Source: Planctomycetota bacterium (GTDB taxonomy: Bacteria > Planctomycetota > UBA1135 > GCA-002686595). Taken from it: a DNA stretch of 64,000 bases. The notes under the pieces were generated by a model, which saw nothing but the letters and a program-made list of their open reading frames with translations, ran no database searches and was not told the DNA's origin. Shown here in pieces: positions 17,344-27,043 of the stretch. A program made the translations under genes and the position numbers. The stretch is from contig JADJNY010000006.1 in NCBI GenBank assembly GCA_016714045.1, positions 394,102 to 458,101 on the forward strand, written 5' to 3'. Each line of letters begins with the position of its first letter. Positions within the stretch are counted from its first letter, which is position 1.

Positions 17344-20300
17344 TCAGCGGCGGATCTGCTCGAGGATCGTCGGATCCTTGATCTCGTGGTCGCGCGCGAG
17401 GAGCAGCGTCTTGGACAGGATCTCCGCGGTCTTCGGGTCGTCGTCGGCGAACGGCAAGAAGACGCGCCCGCGGTGCTGCGCGTGGATCGGAACGATGCAC
17501 AGGTGTCCGCCCGGGAGCTTGTGCACGACGCCGCTGCCGAGGTGGAGCGTGTAGCGTCCGAGCCTCCCCTCGATCACCGCGCGCCGGCCGTCGATGGACA
17601 CGTTCGCGAGGCCGAGCAAGGCGCACGTCTCGCGCACGAGCGACGCGCGCGCTTCGAGGCTCGACGCGCTCGCCTCGGGATCGACGCCGGAGCGGTTCGC
17701 GACGCTCACGACGAGGTCGACGTCGCGCAGGACCTCGCTCAAGAGCCGCGGCGGCACGCTCTCGAGCGGCAGCGGCTCGTGCTCGCCGCGGCGCGTGAAG
17801 ACGATCGTCTCGATCGTCAGCCCTTCGACTTCCGCCGGCGTGAACGGAGCGTGCAGGAACTCGATCGCCGCGGCGAGCCCGCTCGCGTGGTCGACGCGTC
17901 GCGCGCCCTCCTCGGCGTTCCACGTCCAACCGCGCGTGCCGAGCAGCGCCATCGCCTGCCGCGGCCGCACCTGATGTCCCGCATAGCGCCGCGAACGCAC
18001 GCGCTCCTCGCGCTCGGCGTCCGTGAGCACGTAGAGCTCGCGGAAGACCTGCTTGAAGGGCTGCACGACCTCGCGCCGCAGCGCGTCCTTCTGCCACGCC
18101 GGCCACGCGCGGGTCGCGAGAAGGTCGACGGGGTGCGCGATGCGCAGGCGGTTCGCGTGATCGAGCGGCGCAGAGACGCCGTCCGGCCCGCGCAGCGCTC
18201 GCCCGCCGTCGACCGGCATGCCGCACGCGCCGTCGCCGACCAGCACGAGCCGCGCGAGCATCGGCGCGAGCACGGGGTGCTCGAAGAGCTCGACGAGCTC
18301 GGCCCCCGTGAACGCGTCGCCGCGGATCATCGCGCCCTCGAGCGACGCGCGCATGCGCTGCTTCTGCTTCGCGAGCGCCGCGGCCTGGTCGACGAGCGGC
18401 TTCACCGCCGCGTCTTTCTTCGCCGCCGGCGGGATCGACTTCAGGCGCTTGCCCTTCTTCGTCGCGACGAGCACGGCGTCGCCGTCCGCGTCGATCGAGA
18501 GCTCGACCTCGACCTCGCCGGCCGTCGCGCGGACGCTGCCGCGCGCGAGTTCCCCGAGCGCCGCGCGCTCCATCGCCCACTCGAGCCGCACCGGATCCGC
18601 GTAGCCCGCGGTGCGCGCCAAGTTCTCGAGCCCGATCGCCGCCGCGCGCTTCTCGCTCGCCTGACGCGCGGACCCGAACTCCTTCGCGCCGCGCACGAAC
18701 TCCTGCACGGCGAGGTAGCGCGCGAGGATCTCCGCGGCGCGCTCGCGCTCCCCTTCCGGCAACGGCACGAGCCCGAGCGCGCGCACGCTGTCGAGGTGCC
18801 GTTTGGCGCGCACGCGCTCGATGAGCTCCGCGCTCGTCACCTCGCCGAGCAGCGCGGACGCGAACAGCTTCGCACGCGTGTGGCCGGTGCCGCTCGACGT
18901 GAACTTGGCGAGTGCGAGCAGGGCCAGGGCGCGTTCGTCGCCCAGATCGGAGCGCACGCGCGCGAACCAGTCGACGTCGACCGCGCCGTCGAGCAGGTCC
19001 ACGCTCGAGAGCGGCGTGCGCTCGCTCGTCTGCGCGCTCCACAGCTCGCGCAGCTCCCGATCGACGGACCACTTCGCGTCCTTCGTGTGCGCGTGCATCC
19101 ACCACACGCCCTCGGCGAGGCCCGTCCAGCCGAGCGCGTGCTCGACGTGGCGGCACCACTGCGGCGCGAAAAGCGCGATCTCGAGCAGCCGCTCCTCGCC
19201 GATCGCGTCCTTCGGAAGCACGGCGGCGAAGCGCTCGAGCGTGTCCTCGACCGCGGGCCGCGTGCGCTGCGCGATGCGGCTCAAAGACTCCTCGCGGCCC
19301 GCCTGCGCGGAGCTCCAGTACGCGGCCATGCCGCGACGCAGGCTGCCGCCTTGCAGCGCGCGGCTCGTCCGCGCGAGGACGTCGAGGCCGCCGGTCCAGC
19401 GCAGCACGAAGGACGTCGCGATCGTGGGCGCCTCGCCGCGCGCGAGCTCGATCTCGATCAGACGTTCGCGCACGCGCTGCACGAGGGCCAGCATGCGCGG
19501 CGGGATCGCCTCGCCGCGGTACGAGCGCTGGCCACTCATCGAGGTGAGCGCGAGCGGGCCGGGATGCCGGTCGTACTCGCCGGGCTTCGTCTCGAACGGT
19601 GCGTGGAGGAGGTAGGCGAACACGTCCTCGTCCTTCGCGACGCCGAGCTCGAGCGCGGTGAGCCAGATCCCGAGCTCGTCCTCGCCGACGATGCGATGCT
19701 CGACGAGGAAGCGCTGCAGGTTCCAGAGCCGCGTGACCTCTTCCGTGCTCCACGCGTCGCGCGTGTCGCTCCACAGCCGGACCGCGACCTCACGCAGTTC
19801 GCGCACGAGCTGGAGTTCGAGCGCGCCCGCGGCGTGCCGCGCGTCGGCGGGGAGGCGCGCCGCGTGCTCCTCCAAGGCGTCGAGCACGAACCCGCGCGCG
19901 CGCGCGGGCGGCTCGAGGTAGAGGAACCAACCGAGGTAGGCGCAACACGGGTCGGCGAATGCGAGTTGCGGCAGCTCGACCGATTCGAAGAACGCCCGCA
20001 CGCGGTCGAACCAGCCCGCCGACTCCCTCCAGGGCTTGCGCAGTCGGCTGTGCACGAGCGCGCGCACGCCTTCGAGCCCGTCCGCGTCGCGCATCGAAGA
20101 AGGGCGCGCGTTCCAGAAGGCCTCGAAGACCTCGCGCAGCGGCATCGCGGCGCGCGACGCCGCGCGATCGCCGTCGACGGGACGCACGACGACCCAGTTG
20201 CGCAACTCGCCGAGCGTCGTCTCGGTCCGATGGTGGTCGTGCGGGCTCTCGATCACGATCGACGTCGCCGCGTGCTGCGTGACGAGCGCGTCGAGCGCCG

Positions 20301-22222
20301 AGAGGAGCTCTCCCGTGGCCCGCGTCGCGAACTCGACGCGGCGGCGTTGCAGCGGCGCGATCGGCGTGTGCGTGGCCGGCGCAGCCAGTCCGAGCGCGTC
20401 GTCGAGCGAGTACCTCGGCCGCTCGTCGCCCAGGATCGCCTCGAGTTGCGTGGTCTCCGCCGCGGTGAGCTCACCCGCGGCGACGCGGTAGGCCGCGGCA
20501 CGTTCACGACACCACTCGCTCTGACGACGCGCCTCGTGCAAACGTCGCAAGAGCTCGAGCCCGCCCGCGCGCTGCTCCGCGCTGCGCGACGCGAGCAGGC
20601 GCGTCGTGCTCTCGCGCGCGCGATCGTCGTCGAGCGCGAAGAGGAGCTCGAGCACGCCGAGGCGCAGGTCGTCCGCCTTGCGTGTGAGCAGCGCCTCGCA
20701 GACGACTTCCTCGCCCGGCGCGAGCCGCTCCGCGCGCAGCGCTTCGAGTGCCTCCTTCCGCACGATGACGCCCGCATCGCCGAGGAATCGGAACAGGATC
20801 GGGCGCGCCTCCCCCGCCGCGGCGCCGGACCGCTTGGGAATCGCGCGCGCGAGCGCCTCGCGTCCGGACACGTCGAAGGCGTCGAGGTACGGAACGAGGC
20901 GCGCGAACGGCCGGTCGCCGAGGCACTCGAGCAGGGCACGCGCCACGTGCGCGCGGTCGAGTTCGTGCACGCACCACGGCCACAGGAGCGCGGGCTCCTT
21001 CGTCGCGCGCGCGGGCCAGCGCGCGAGCTCGGCCTCGAGCCGCTCGAACAGGTCAGGGACCTCCGGCGTGCACGTGGAATCGTGGCGGAACATCAGGACG
21101 GCGCGGTCGGCCACGCGCCGGTCCGGGTCGCCCAGGAACTCGGCGAGCAGCGCGTTCGCGATCGAGTGGCCGAGTTCGACCAGCAAGTAGGCCGTCGCGA
21201 ACCGGACCTCGGCCTTCGCGTGCTTCACGAGCGGGCGCGCGAGCTCCACGACGCCGACGGCGTCCTCGAGCGCTTCGGCGAACAGCGCGAGGTAGACGCC
21301 CTCGGCGTCGTCGGACGCGAGCGCCGCGCGTCGTGCATTGGCGTCGGGGATCCAGCGCGAGAGGCGCTCCGCGATCCCGTGGACGTGCTTCCCCGCCTCG
21401 GAGTCCCAGCTCATGCCGAGCCACACGTCCGTCGCGCGCGCGACGGCGCTGAAGCGCGCGAGGCCGTGCTCGGCGACGAGGGGCGAGCAGGCGCCGGAAG
21501 CACTCGGGGTGCGCCTCGTCGACGGTCTCGAAGACGACCTGACGGAGGCCTTCCTCGCGCTGTGCGCGCAGGACGAGCTCCTCGAGGCACGCCCACGCCT
21601 CGGACCGCGACGACGTCGCGAGCGCGCGCACGACGTAGCGATCGAACACGGCGATCGCGTGGTCGCCGCGAGCGGCGGAGAGCAGGATCGCGAGCACCGC
21701 GTCGCCCTGCGCGCCGCCCGTGTCGACGACGGAGGCGAGCAGGCGCCCGATCGCGTGACAGCGCCAGGGGAACGGGAAGTGCCCGGTCCATGCCGCGAGC
21801 CACGCGGCGTCCTGCTCGTAGGGCGCGGCGACGTCGAGCAGGTCGAACAGCCAGTCGATGCGCTTCGGTGCGCTGAGCCGCGGACTGCGCGGAGCACGGA
21901 AGGCGCGGCGCGCATACGACGACTGGTAGGGCTGGCTCGCGAGGTCGCGCCACGCGCGCTCGGCCTCGCAGCCGTAGCGCGGGAAAAACGCGGTGAAGAG
22001 CCGCACGCGGTCCGCCTCGGACAGCGCGTCGATCGCGAGGCCGATGCGCAGGTCGCGCGCGTCGTCGCGCACGGAGAGCTCGCGGCGCCGGACGCGCAAG
22101 AGCTCGTCGGCGATCGGCGCGGCGGCGGCGGGGAGGCCCGCGGCGCGCCCGCGCAGCGCGGCGTCCACGTCGAGGACGGCGAACTCCGCGAGCCGCCGTT
22201 TCGCTTCGTCGGGCGGCAGCAC
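17344..22222 (-). CDS. DUF4132/DUF5724-like giant protein (frameshifted)
   Basis: About 1625 residues when one extra base is removed. It starts with GTG at 22222, directly after the TGA of the small upstream gene. The N-terminal two thirds are helical with HEAT-like repeats (for example AEVRFATAYLLVELG, GDPDRRVADRAVLMF). The C-terminal part has a small beta domain (GEVEVELSIDADGDAVLVATKKGKR split by turns) and the conserved segments characteristic of DUF5724 and DUF4132, relatives of E. coli YehF/MolR. No catalytic motif was recognised. The frame breaks at the G-run 21480-21483: upstream reads ECFRRLLA and downstream LVAEHGLARFSAV one base over. Function unknown; the small partner gene suggests a two-protein unit. 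Confidence 0.78.
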
Positions 22223-22654
22223 TCAGCCCCCGGCGAGCAGCGCGAGACGCACGAGGAGCAGACGGCTCTCCGCCTTCGGCCAGACCTGCGCGTCGAGCGC
22301 TTTTTGCTCGACGCCGTCGAGGAACACGAGGAAGAGCCCGTCCTCGAACGCCTGACACGCCGTCGCGACGGCCGCATCGGGCTCGACGATGACGCGCGGA
22401 ACGTCGCTCTCGCCGGCCGCGACCTTCCCGCGCGCGACGCCGGCCGCGAGCTCCTTCCCGGTCAACGCGCGCAGCACGCTGCGCTCGGCCTGCCGCGCGT
22501 CGAACGCCGCAACCTCGTTCTGCACGACGCGCGCGAGCAACGCACGGAGGGTGATGCCGCTGGAGCCGCGCTCGACGTCGGGCGGGAGCGGCACCGAGAC
22601 GTCGGGGAAGAGCGGCTCCTTGCGACCCAGCGAGCGACCTTGGACGACGAGCAT
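22223..22654 (-). CDS. Small conserved hypothetical protein paired with the DUF4132-like gene
   Basis: 143 residues, no signal peptide or membrane helix. It begins MLVVQGRSLGRKEPLFPDV and contains a helix-rich middle (ITLRALLARVVQNEVAAFD). Its TGA directly abuts the GTG of the giant DUF4132-like gene, so translation is coupled and the products probably act together. I recognise no family with certainty and can name no function. Confidence 0.7.
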   Translation of the reverse strand: MLVVQGRSLGRKEPLFPDVSVPLPPDVERGSSGITLRALLARVVQNEVAAFDARQAERSVLRALTGKELAAGVARGKVAAGESDVPRVIVEPDAAVATACQAFEDGLFLVFLDGVEQKALDAQVWPKAESRLLLVRLALLAGG

Positions 22655-22693
22655 GCGCCCACTCTAGCGGCGGACCTCGCGCGGCGGGAGCCG

Positions 22694-24100
22694 TCAGCGG
22701 TCGAGGCTCAAGCGCGCGAATCGGCCCGAAAACGTGAGCTCGGCCTTGCCGAAGCGCATCGGCGCGCGCTCCACGGCGCGAGTGAGGGCGAGCTCGAACC
22801 CGATCGCGACCTTCGCCACCTCGAGCGGCGGCAGCACGACGCGGAACTGCGGTCCGACGCACGCGAGCGGCCGCATCAACGTCTCGGGCGCCTTCGGACG
22901 GCCCGCGATCCACTCGGGCGCTTGGACTTGGTAGCCAAGGAGCTCGAATGTCCGGCTCGCGAGCGGACGCGCCGCGTCGTCGAGCGGCAGCACCACGGCC
23001 TTCACGTCGCCGAAGAGGGCCGAATCGCGCAGCTCCGTCTGCTTCGCGACCGACGCGTAGCGCGCGAGCACGTCGGCGCGGGCGAGGCTCGGCTCCTTCG
23101 GTGCGACCTCGGGGCGCCACGCCGCGAGGAAGCGCGCGTCGTACTGCAACGCGACGAGATCGACCTGCGTCGACGGGCGTCCGAGCCCGAGCAGGTCGAA
23201 CCACGGCACTTGTTTGCCCGCGAGCTCGCGCGTGTGCGCGTTCTTGGTCGCCGGCGTGCCCTGCGCGGCGAGCCGCTTCGACAGGACGTCGAGCCCGTCG
23301 GCGCGCTCGACGCCGAGCGCAATTCCCACCGCGCCGAAGTCGCGGCCGGTCCCGTCCACCGGCACGAACTCGAGGAACGTGCGCCGGCCGTACAAGAAGA
23401 GACCGCGCTGACCGAGCTCGGACTGGTCGAACGCGCGCTCCTCGGTGAACGCGAACTCCTCGCGCAGGAACTTCGACGTGGCGAGCGCATCGTACGTCGG
23501 CCGATCGACGACGACGTAGACGTGGTTCAGGAACACCGCCGGCGGCCGCGCCGCGCGCCACGCGTCGCCGAGCGTGCGCAGCTCCTTCCAGATCGGCGCG
23601 TCGGCCGGCTTCGGCGAGACGAGCCCCAGGAGCTCCGTTCCGCGCGCCGTGGCGTGCACGTCGAGCTCCAAGTCGAGCTCGAGCGCGCGTCCGTCCGTGA
23701 ACGCGTCGAACGTCGACAAGTGGGCTCGGAAGCGATCCCCCGCGGGCGTGACGCGCGCGACGTGCTTCGCCCCGGCGTTCGCGAAGGCCTTGCCCTCCGC
23801 GACCGCGCGGTACAGGCCGCCGTAGTAGCTCCCGAGGAAGCGCTCCAATGCCGGCGCGTCGAGGGGCGCGTCGTCCTCGAACGACAGCGCCATCGCGTAG
23901 GAGAAGTAGCCGGGCGCGGCCGTGTCGAACATGCCCGGCGCGAAGCTCAGGTCCTCGACGCCGTTCCACGCGATCTCCGGCGCGAAGCCCGGCGGCAAGG
24001 CGAGACGCTCGTACGTCCAACCTTCGGGGACGGGGAGGAGGCGCGCCGGGTCCTGGGGAGCGAGGAGCGCGAAGAGGGCGAGACACGCGGCGAAGCTCAT
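22694..24100 (-). CDS. Secreted protein of unknown function, DUF5829-like central segment
   Basis: 468 residues. A short signal peptide (MSFAACLALFALLAP) is present. The middle carries FLNHVYVVVDRPTYDALATS, then FLREEFAFTEER and LFLYGRRTFLEFVPVDG, which resembles DUF5829, a family of extracellular proteins of unknown role related to VOC-like folds. The N-terminal third (LPPGFAPEIAWNGVEDLSFA and SYAMALSFEDDA) is a separate domain I do not recognise. The ATG at 24100 was chosen for the signal peptide. The gene is divergent from the secreted metallo-beta-lactamase-fold gene and ends 39 bases before the small DUF4132-partner gene. Confidence 0.65.
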   Translation of the reverse strand: MSFAACLALFALLAPQDPARLLPVPEGWTYERLALPPGFAPEIAWNGVEDLSFAPGMFDTAAPGYFSYAMALSFEDDAPLDAPALERFLGSYYGGLYRAVAEGKAFANAGAKHVARVTPAGDRFRAHLSTFDAFTDGRALELDLELDVHATARGTELLGLVSPKPADAPIWKELRTLGDAWRAARPPAVFLNHVYVVVDRPTYDALATSKFLREEFAFTEERAFDQSELGQRGLFLYGRRTFLEFVPVDGTGRDFGAVGIALGVERADGLDVLSKRLAAQGTPATKNAHTRELAGKQVPWFDLLGLGRPSTQVDLVALQYDARFLAAWRPEVAPKEPSLARADVLARYASVAKQTELRDSALFGDVKAVVLPLDDAARPLASRTFELLGYQVQAPEWIAGRPKAPETLMRPLACVGPQFRVVLPPLEVAKVAIGFELALTRAVERAPMRFGKAELTFSGRFARLSLDR

Positions 24101-24403
24101 GGTCCTCCGAAGGAACGCGCCGGCGCGGCGAAGCGCAAGGAGGAAGTCGTCGCCGCCCCACGGGATCGCGGCCTCCGTGCTGCCGCGGGACGACCGCGAC
24201 CGCACCCTCCTCGTTCCGACGCCACTCGGGCCGTTCGGCCCCCCATGTCGCGGGCGTCGCGAGCGCCGAGCCTGATTTCCTCGAAACTTGATTGGGCGGA
24301 CATCTTTCCGCCAGGCGCGCGAGGCCTCATCCTGCGGCACAGCGCGCGCTCGTGCCGTCACGAGCGCGTCCCCCCGGGTTCTTTCGCTCATCGAGGAGCA
24401 TCC
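24101..24403. other. Divergent intergenic region
   Basis: A 303-base gap between two divergent secreted-protein genes. No gene was seen. A less GC-rich stretch near 24272-24310 could hold the rightward promoter, but no clear -35/-10 pair stands out. GAGGAG at 24393-24398 is the ribosome site of the right-hand gene. Confidence 0.5.
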
Positions 24404-26302
24404 ATGCTTCGTTCCTTCATCGGGGCCGGTTTCGGCCTCGCGAGCGCACTCGCCGTGTCCGTGACGAGCGCCGCGCAGCAGTTGGAGATCCACTACGTCA
24501 ACGTCGGCTGGGGCGGGTCCGTGCTCGTGCGCGGCCCCGACGGCACGACCGTCCTGCTCGAGGCCGGCGACACCGGCAAGGGCAGCGCGCAGGTCGTCCC
24601 CTACCTGCAGTCGATCGGCATCCCTCCGGCGACGGGCCTCGACTACACGATCGTCGGGCACCAGCACTGCGACCACGTCGGCGGCCTTGACAAGGTGATC
24701 CAGGCCGGCTACGACGTCCACGTCGAGAACTTCTACAACGGCTCGAGCACGACCTCGACCTGTGTGACGCAGTGGAACTCGTCGGCGGGCGGCACCACCG
24801 CGGGAGCGCCGGTCGCGCTGCCCGTCGGCTTCGTGATCCAGCTCGGCAACGGCGCCACGATGACGTGCGTCGCGCGCAACGGGTCGATCCTCGGCGGCAG
24901 CAGCGTTGCCGTCAGCGACGAGAACGACCGCTCGCTCGCGGTCCTCGTCCAGTACGGCGGTTTCGACTGGATCTGGGCCAGCGACCTCGGCGGCGGCCAG
25001 GGCGACTCCGCGTGCACGGGCCGCACCACGTCGCAGACCGACGTCGAGACGAAGGTCCTCCAGGCGATCCTCCCGGGCGGCGCGGCGCCGCTCGTGAGCG
25101 CGAACGGGATCGACGTGCTCCACGTGAACCACCACGGCAGCGAGAGCAGCACGAACACGAACTGGATGAACCTGTCGCGGCCGAGCGTGGCGGTCATATC
25201 CACCGGCGCGGGCCAGTCCGCGACGTTCCAACTCCCTCGCATCGACGTCGTCGAGCACGTCCTGCTCGCGCAGTCGACGGCGTGCGTCACGGCGCCGGCC
25301 GCGCTCGTGCTCCAGACGGAGGAGGGCTCGCCGGTCGGCTCGCTCACGAGCAAGGCCGGCTTCTGCGTCGGCGACATCCTGATCACGACGAACGGCGTGA
25401 GCACCTTCACCGTGAGCGCGAACGGCCAGGTCAACCAGGGGCCGAACGAAGTCGCGCTGGCAGGCCTTCCCCAGACCATTCCGCTCGACGGCGGCGGTGC
25501 GCCGCCCGACACGACGCCACCCGCGATCCCGACGGGTCTCGTCGCGACGGGCGCGAGCGCGCGGGTCAACCTGACTTGGAACGCGAACGGGGAGAGCGAC
25601 CTAGCGGGCTACGACCTCCATCGCGCGACGGTCTCCGGCGGTCCGTACACGAAGCTGAACGCGAACGTGCTCCTGACGCCGAGCTACTCCGACACCGCCG
25701 TCACGGTCGGCACCACGTACTACTACGTCGTCACGGCGAAGGACACGGCGGGCAACTCGTCCGCGTCGAGCGCCCAGGCGAGCGCCGCCCCCACGGCGCC
25801 CACCACGCTGCCGTGGATCAACGAGTTCCACTACGACAACAACGGGACCGACACGAACGAGTTCGTCGAGATCGCCGGCCCCGCGGGGACGAGCCTCACC
25901 GGCTGGAAGCTCATCGGCTACAACGGCGGTGATGGAGCGCAGTACGCGACGGTGAACCTCTCGGGGTCGATCACCGCGCAGCAGAACGGCTTCGGCACGC
26001 GCAGCTTCTCCTTCGCTGGCCTGCAGAACGGCTCGCCCGACGGGATCGCGCTCGTCAACGCATCGAACGTCGTCGTGCAGTTCCTCGGCTACGAAGGCAG
26101 CTTCACCGCGACGAACGGCCCGGCCGTCGGCTTGGTGGCGACGAACCTCCCGGTCTCGGAGACGTCGACGACGCCCACGGGGCGCTCGCTGCGGCTCACG
26201 GGCTCCGGTTGCCGCTACTCGGACTTCGCCTGGCAGGCGCCGGCGACGTCGTCCGCGGGCAGCGTGAACTCGGGACAGACGTTCCTGGGCACGTGCCCCT
26301 GA
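24404..26302 (+). CDS. Secreted metallo-beta-lactamase-fold protein with FN3 and lamin-tail domains
   Basis: 632 residues in three parts after a signal peptide (cleaved near VTSAAQ). Residues ~25-330 form a metallo-hydrolase domain like the ComEC C-terminal domain: HQHCDH (H86-H91) is the zinc motif, with ASDLGGG and HVNHHGSESS as later ligand regions. Residues ~369-463 are a fibronectin type III domain (PAIPTGLVATGASARVNLTW). Residues ~467-632 are a lamin-tail domain (PWINEFHYDNNGTDTNEFVE). The combination suggests an extracellular nuclease or phosphodiesterase bound to a surface; substrate unknown. A perfect palindrome follows the stop codon. Confidence 0.85.
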   Translation: MLRSFIGAGFGLASALAVSVTSAAQQLEIHYVNVGWGGSVLVRGPDGTTVLLEAGDTGKGSAQVVPYLQSIGIPPATGLDYTIVGHQHCDHVGGLDKVIQAGYDVHVENFYNGSSTTSTCVTQWNSSAGGTTAGAPVALPVGFVIQLGNGATMTCVARNGSILGGSSVAVSDENDRSLAVLVQYGGFDWIWASDLGGGQGDSACTGRTTSQTDVETKVLQAILPGGAAPLVSANGIDVLHVNHHGSESSTNTNWMNLSRPSVAVISTGAGQSATFQLPRIDVVEHVLLAQSTACVTAPAALVLQTEEGSPVGSLTSKAGFCVGDILITTNGVSTFTVSANGQVNQGPNEVALAGLPQTIPLDGGGAPPDTTPPAIPTGLVATGASARVNLTWNANGESDLAGYDLHRATVSGGPYTKLNANVLLTPSYSDTAVTVGTTYYYVVTAKDTAGNSSASSAQASAAPTAPTTLPWINEFHYDNNGTDTNEFVEIAGPAGTSLTGWKLIGYNGGDGAQYATVNLSGSITAQQNGFGTRSFSFAGLQNGSPDGIALVNASNVVVQFLGYEGSFTATNGPAVGLVATNLPVSETSTTPTGRSLRLTGSGCRYSDFAWQAPATSSAGSVNSGQTFLGTCP

Positions 26303-26324
26303 CCGCGACGGACGTTCCTGATCC

Positions 26325-26362
26325 CCGCGGCCGCGCGCTCGGAACCGAGCGCGCGGCCGCGG
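26325..26362. terminator. Perfect 18-base inverted repeat between convergent genes
   Basis: Positions 26325-26342 and 26345-26362 are perfect reverse complements with only AA between, built of CCGCGG, CCGCGC and GCTCGG blocks. It starts 23 bases after one stop codon and lies 59 bases from the other. TTCGTTCC follows on the plus strand. It probably terminates transcription in both directions. Confidence 0.7.
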
Positions 26363-26420
26363 TTCGTTCCGGACGCGCCGCGTGGGTCGAACGAGCGCCG
26401 AAGCGCGCCCCCGGGGACCG

Positions 26421-26960
26421 TCAGCGTCGCAGGAGCGCCGGCTTGCGAGCGCGTGCGTCACGCCGCGGGCGCACGGCGACCGTGCGCGCCCACTCGACGC
26501 TCTCGAACGCGCTGCGCACGCGCGCCAGCACGCCCGCGGCGTCGCGCAACTCGCGCTCGGAGACGCCGAGCGGGAAGCGCGCGAGGATGGCGGCTTCGCG
26601 CTCCTCCATCGCGCGGACGTAGGTCCGCCCGCGCGCGACGAGCGCCACGAGCCCCGAGCGGCGGTGCGCGGGGTTCGGGACGATCTCGACGAGCCGCTCG
26701 TCGACGAGGCCGTTCACGACGGTCTGCAGGTGCTGACGCGAGACGCCGCGCGTCCGCGCGAGGGCCGGCACGGTCTGCGGACCGAGGCGCGCCAGGCTCT
26801 GCAGCACGCCCCGCCGGACGGCCGAGGCCTCGCCCTGGCCGTGGACCTGCTCCGCCACGAGCTTAAGCCGGTGGAACAGGGCGCGCGTCTCGCCCACCAG
26901 GTGCTCGAACGCGCGTTCCTCGGGTCGATTGCGGCGTTGGTTCGTGATCATGACAGGCAT
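26421..26960 (-). CDS. MarR-family transcriptional regulator
   Basis: 179 residues with the MarR winged-helix core: VRRGVLQSLARLGPQTVPALAR, recognition helix SRQHLQTVVNGLVDERLVE, and wing NPAHRRSGLVALVARGRTY. The N-terminal and C-terminal helices needed for dimers are present, with an extra basic tail. The ATG at 26960 is preceded by AGGA at good spacing. An inverted repeat overlaps the start region, and the CPA1 antiporter gene runs divergently from the same ~80-base gap, so this protein probably represses itself and perhaps the antiporter. Confidence 0.85.
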   Translation of the reverse strand: MPVMITNQRRNRPEERAFEHLVGETRALFHRLKLVAEQVHGQGEASAVRRGVLQSLARLGPQTVPALARTRGVSRQHLQTVVNGLVDERLVEIVPNPAHRRSGLVALVARGRTYVRAMEEREAAILARFPLGVSERELRDAAGVLARVRSAFESVEWARTVAVRPRRDARARKPALLRR

Positions 26961-26989
26961 GTTGTCATCCTGCCAAGTCGACTGTCAAT
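26951..26989. promoter_or_regulatory. Candidate MarR operator/promoter
   Basis: TGACA at 26951-26955 and TGTCA at 26963-26967 form an inverted repeat with 7 bases between; a third half-site TGTCA lies near 26983. On the minus strand the last half-site is part of TTGACA, a good -35 box for the MarR gene. The site overlaps the MarR start codon, as expected for autorepression. Confidence 0.45.
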
Positions 26990-27043
26990 GCTCGCCGAGG
27001 CGGTGTTCCCCCGGCGGCTCGCGGAAGGTAGAACCTCACCCGC

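Noticed and set aside
17179..21876. 1565-residue open frame antisense to the DUF4132-like gene
   Set aside because: Same kind of shadow; the opposite strand has clear conserved segments and an operon partner.
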